This document shows positions 61,840 to 64,000 of a stretch of 64,000 bases of DNA, piece after piece. The translations under genes were made by a program, and so were the position numbers. Each line of letters begins with the position of its first letter. Position 1 is the first letter of the stretch. This DNA comes from Lachnospiraceae bacterium (GTDB taxonomy: Bacteria > Bacillota > Clostridia > Lachnospirales > Lachnospiraceae). Under the pieces are notes generated by a model. The model was not told the origin of the DNA, ran no database searches, and saw only the letters and a list, made by a program, of their open reading frames with translations. The stretch lies in contig CAAGKF010000165.1 of the NCBI GenBank assembly GCA_900770345.1, positions 1 to 64,000 on the forward strand, read 5' to 3'.

Positions 61840-62307
61840 ATGGCAAAGAGAGAAAGCTATGAGAGCAGAGTGGAAAAATACCTTCTTCCTCTGATGGAGG
61901 AACATCATTTTGAACTGGTGGATGTAGAATATGTAAAAGAGGCAGGAACCTGGTACCTGCGCGCATACATTGATAAGGAAGGCGGCATTGCCGTGGATGA
62001 CTGTGAGGTCATCAGCCGAAAGCTGGGAGACTGGCTGGATAAGGAGGACTTTATCGACGAAAGCTATATCCTGGAGGTCAGCTCGCCGGGGCTGGGAAGA
62101 CCGCTTAAAAAAGAGAAGGATTACATCCGCAGTATGGGAAAGGATGTGGAGGTAAGGCTTTTCCGCCAGATCGACAGGCAGAAGGAGTTTACCGGAGCTT
62201 TAAGCGCATACGATGACAAAACGGTTACTCTGACCATGGAGGACGGAAGTCAGATGGTATTTGACAAGGCCAATATTGCGTTAATACGCCTTGCATTGGA
62301 TTTTTAA
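61840..62307 (+). CDS. rimP: ribosome maturation factor RimP
   Basis: This 155-residue protein assists 30S subunit assembly. Seen are the N-terminal domain HHFELVDVEYVKEAG, LRAYIDKEGGIAVDDCEVISR, YILEVSSPGLGRPL and the C-terminal SH3-like part KEFTGALSAYDDKTVTL. AGGTGGTGATAGG precedes the ATG. First gene of the conserved rimP-nusA-ylxR-ylxQ order. Confidence 0.96.
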   Translation: MAKRESYESRVEKYLLPLMEEHHFELVDVEYVKEAGTWYLRAYIDKEGGIAVDDCEVISRKLGDWLDKEDFIDESYILEVSSPGLGRPLKKEKDYIRSMGKDVEVRLFRQIDRQKEFTGALSAYDDKTVTLTMEDGSQMVFDKANIALIRLALDF

Positions 62308-62329
62308 GCTATAAATTAGGAGGATAAAC

Positions 62330-63493
62330 ATGAATAAGGAACTGCTGGAGGCAATGGAAATATTGGAGAAGGAAAAGAATATCTCCAAGGATACGATGAT
62401 CGAAGCAATCGAAAATTCTCTGATCACTGCCTGCAAGAATCATTTTGGAAAGGCTGACAACGTAAGGGTGACCATGAACAGGGACACCGGGGATTTCGCC
62501 GTATATGCGGAAAAGACCGTGGTGGAGAATGTGGAAGATGATGTGATGGAGATCAGCCTGGCAGATGCCAAGATGATGAACCCCAAGTATGAGTGCGGGG
62601 ATACGGTGCAGATACCGCTGGATTCCAAGAAGTTCGGCCGTATTGCCACTCAGAACGCAAAGAACGTGATCCTGCAGAAGATCCGTGAGGAGGAGCGCAA
62701 GGCTCTTTACAACGATTATTACACCATGGAGAAGGATGTGACCACCGGTATCGTGCAGCGTTATCTGGGCAGGAATGTCAGCATCAACCTGGGCAAGGTA
62801 GATGCTATCCTGAATGAAAGTGAGCAGGTAAAGGGCGAGACCTTCCGTCCGACCGAGCGTATCAAGGTGTATGTTCTGGAAGTGAAGGATACGCCGAAGG
62901 GTCCCAGAGTTTCCGTATCCAGAACCCATCCGGATCTTGTAAAGCGCCTTTTTGAGTCTGAGGTTGCCGAGGTACGTGACGGTACGGTGGAGATCAAGGC
63001 CATTGCCAGAGAAGCAGGCTCCAGAACAAAGATCGCTGTCAAGTCCAATGATCCCAATGTTGATCCGGTAGGCGCATGTGTCGGTTTAAACGGCGCCAGA
63101 GTCAATTCCATTGTAAGCGAGCTGCGGGGCGAGAAGATCGATATCATCAACTGGGATGACAATCCTGCTTATCTGATCGAAAATGCCTTAAGCCCGGCAA
63201 AGGTGATCTGTGTTGTGGCAGACGAAGAGGAGAGAGAAGCGCAGGTGATCGTGCCGGACTACCAGCTTTCTCTGGCTATCGGCAAGGAAGGCCAGAACGC
63301 GAGACTGGCTGCCAGACTTACGGGCTTTAAGATCGATATCAAGAGTGAGACCCAGGCAAAGGAAATGGGGCTTTTTGAGCAGATGGGACTTCAGTACGGC
63401 GACGCTCCTGCGCCGGAGTATGAGGAAGGCAGCGAAGAAGACGGAAACTACCAGGAATATGAAGGAGACTACCAGGAAGAGACTGAACAGTAG
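62330..63493 (+). CDS. nusA: transcription termination/antitermination factor NusA
   Basis: This 387-residue protein binds RNA polymerase and RNA and controls pausing and termination. It has the N-terminal polymerase-binding domain (about 1-125), an S1 domain (about 135-200, GIVQRYLGRNVSINLGKVDAIL), and two KH domains (VGLNGARVNSIVSELRGEKID; LAIGKEGQNARLAARLTG). The C-terminus ends in an acidic tail (YEEGSEEDGN). No extra C-terminal acidic repeats as in E. coli. AGGAGG precedes the start. Confidence 0.97.
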   Translation: MNKELLEAMEILEKEKNISKDTMIEAIENSLITACKNHFGKADNVRVTMNRDTGDFAVYAEKTVVENVEDDVMEISLADAKMMNPKYECGDTVQIPLDSKKFGRIATQNAKNVILQKIREEERKALYNDYYTMEKDVTTGIVQRYLGRNVSINLGKVDAILNESEQVKGETFRPTERIKVYVLEVKDTPKGPRVSVSRTHPDLVKRLFESEVAEVRDGTVEIKAIAREAGSRTKIAVKSNDPNVDPVGACVGLNGARVNSIVSELRGEKIDIINWDDNPAYLIENALSPAKVICVVADEEEREAQVIVPDYQLSLAIGKEGQNARLAARLTGFKIDIKSETQAKEMGLFEQMGLQYGDAPAPEYEEGSEEDGNYQEYEGDYQEETEQ

Positions 63494-63531
63494 ACAGGGG
63501 AAGGTACTCGGAAGGATTAGGAGTGATACAG

Positions 63532-63804
63532 GTGAGCATGAAAAAGATTCCGCTCAGACAGTGCGTAGGCTGTCAGGAGATGAAAAGTAAAAAAGAAATG
63601 ATAAGAGTGATAAAGACCGCCGGGGATGAGATCCTGCTGGATGCCACAGGCCGCAAGAACGGACGGGGCGCATATCTGTGTCCGTCGACGGAATGTCTTA
63701 AGAAGGCCATCAAAGGCCGGGGGCTGGAACGCTCCTTTAAAATGGCGATTCCAAAAGAGGTGTATGAGACTCTGGAAAAGGAGATGGAAGAGCTTGATAA
63801 ATAA
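63532..63804 (+). CDS. ylxR: YlxR (DUF448) nucleic-acid-binding protein
   Basis: This 90-residue basic protein has the DUF448 motifs PLRQCVGCQEMKSKKEMIRV and DATGRKNGRGAYLCPSTEC with four Cys. It is thought to bind RNA or nucleoid DNA. GTG 63532 is preferred because AGGAG lies 8 bases upstream; ATG 63538 and GTG 63523 are alternatives. It sits between nusA and ylxQ as in other Firmicutes. Confidence 0.93.
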   Translation: MSMKKIPLRQCVGCQEMKSKKEMIRVIKTAGDEILLDATGRKNGRGAYLCPSTECLKKAIKGRGLERSFKMAIPKEVYETLEKEMEELDK

Positions 63805-64000
63805 GAAGAAGCTGTTTAGCCTGATCGGACTGGCGACAAGAGCCAGAAAGGTGGTCAGCGGGGAATTTTCCACGGAAAAATCGGTAAAGAGCGGAAGGGC
63901 TCAGTTGGTGATCGTATCGGAAGAAGCTTCGGACAATACGAAGAAAATGTTTACCAATATGTGCACTCACTATAAAGTCCCTATCTATATGTTTGGTACG
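63794..64000 (+). CDS. ylxQ: L7Ae-family ribosomal-type protein YlxQ (cut at window end)
   Basis: Only the first 69 residues are present. They start at TTG 63794, overlapping the end of ylxR by 11 bases, and read KKKLFSLIGLATRARKVVSG, AQLVIVSEEASDN, CTHYKVPIYMFG, which fits the L7Ae/L30e fold that binds kink-turn RNA. The usual next gene is infB, outside the window. Confidence 0.9.
   Translation, partial: MINKKKLFSLIGLATRARKVVSGEFSTEKSVKSGRAQLVIVSEEASDNTKKMFTNMCTHYKVPIYMFGT

Overview
The window looks like a chromosomal segment of a Gram-positive, anaerobic, low-to-mid GC clostridium, most likely a Lachnospiraceae member; genus and species cannot be settled from sequence alone. Supporting signs are a T-box before ileS, CIRCE operators before htpG and hrcA, an LPxTG surface protein, an [FeFe]-hydrogenase maturase (hydF) coupled to an AspA-like lyase, a split B12-dependent methionine synthase, 6S RNA, and the gene order rimP-nusA-ylxR-ylxQ. 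Most promoters are near-consensus TTGACA-N17-TATAAT and most starts have strong AGGAGG-type ribosome binding sites. Most of the window is core genome. No CRISPR array, tRNA, rRNA, prophage or complete insertion sequence was seen.

Layout. 1-5.8 kb: the 3' part of a large sortase-anchored protein with two von Willebrand A domains, then a solitary Rpn/PD-(D/E)XK nuclease gene that carries a strong in-frame internal ribosome binding site (candidate intragenic antitoxin), then a small secreted cell-wall-binding protein. 5.9-16 kb: DUF5721-like gene and rpoD, htpG under CIRCE, a secreted repeat protein, DegV, CapA, a YhcC-type radical SAM protein and galactokinase. 16-31 kb: pncB flanked on both sides by the same palindrome, T-box/ileS, glgP, a methionine/one-carbon operon (metF, stand-alone MetH activation domain, threonine aldolase, metH), a DUF368 polyprenyl-phosphate transporter, and a second degV with a palindrome inside its promoter. 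31-40 kb: a probable metal and potassium uptake run (HAD phosphatase, ZnuA-, ZnuC- and ZnuB-like proteins, TrkH, TrkA), two CobW-type GTPases and a patatin-like protein. 40-48.3 kb: a DEAD-box helicase with an attenuator-like leader, DUF362, a 195-nt near-perfect palindrome between divergent promoters, ybaK, 6S RNA, a SpoIID-domain protein and two secreted 3D-domain proteins. 48.5-54.1 kb: hrcA-grpE-dnaK-dnaJ with a coupled membrane protein. 54-64 kb: a LysR/OGG-type glycosylase operon divergent from cysteine desulfidase, hydF-aspA, DUF2752, nagA, and rimP-nusA-ylxR-ylxQ, the last cut by the window end.

The genes form clear functional sets: HrcA should control both CIRCE sites; MetF, MetH and the reactivation protein remake methionine; the Znu-like transporter and the CobW proteins probably cooperate in metal supply; SpoIID and 3D proteins act on the cell wall. 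The observations most worth testing are the intragenic start in the Rpn nuclease, the 195-nt palindrome, the matched palindromes at the two ends of pncB, and the leader of the RNA helicase.
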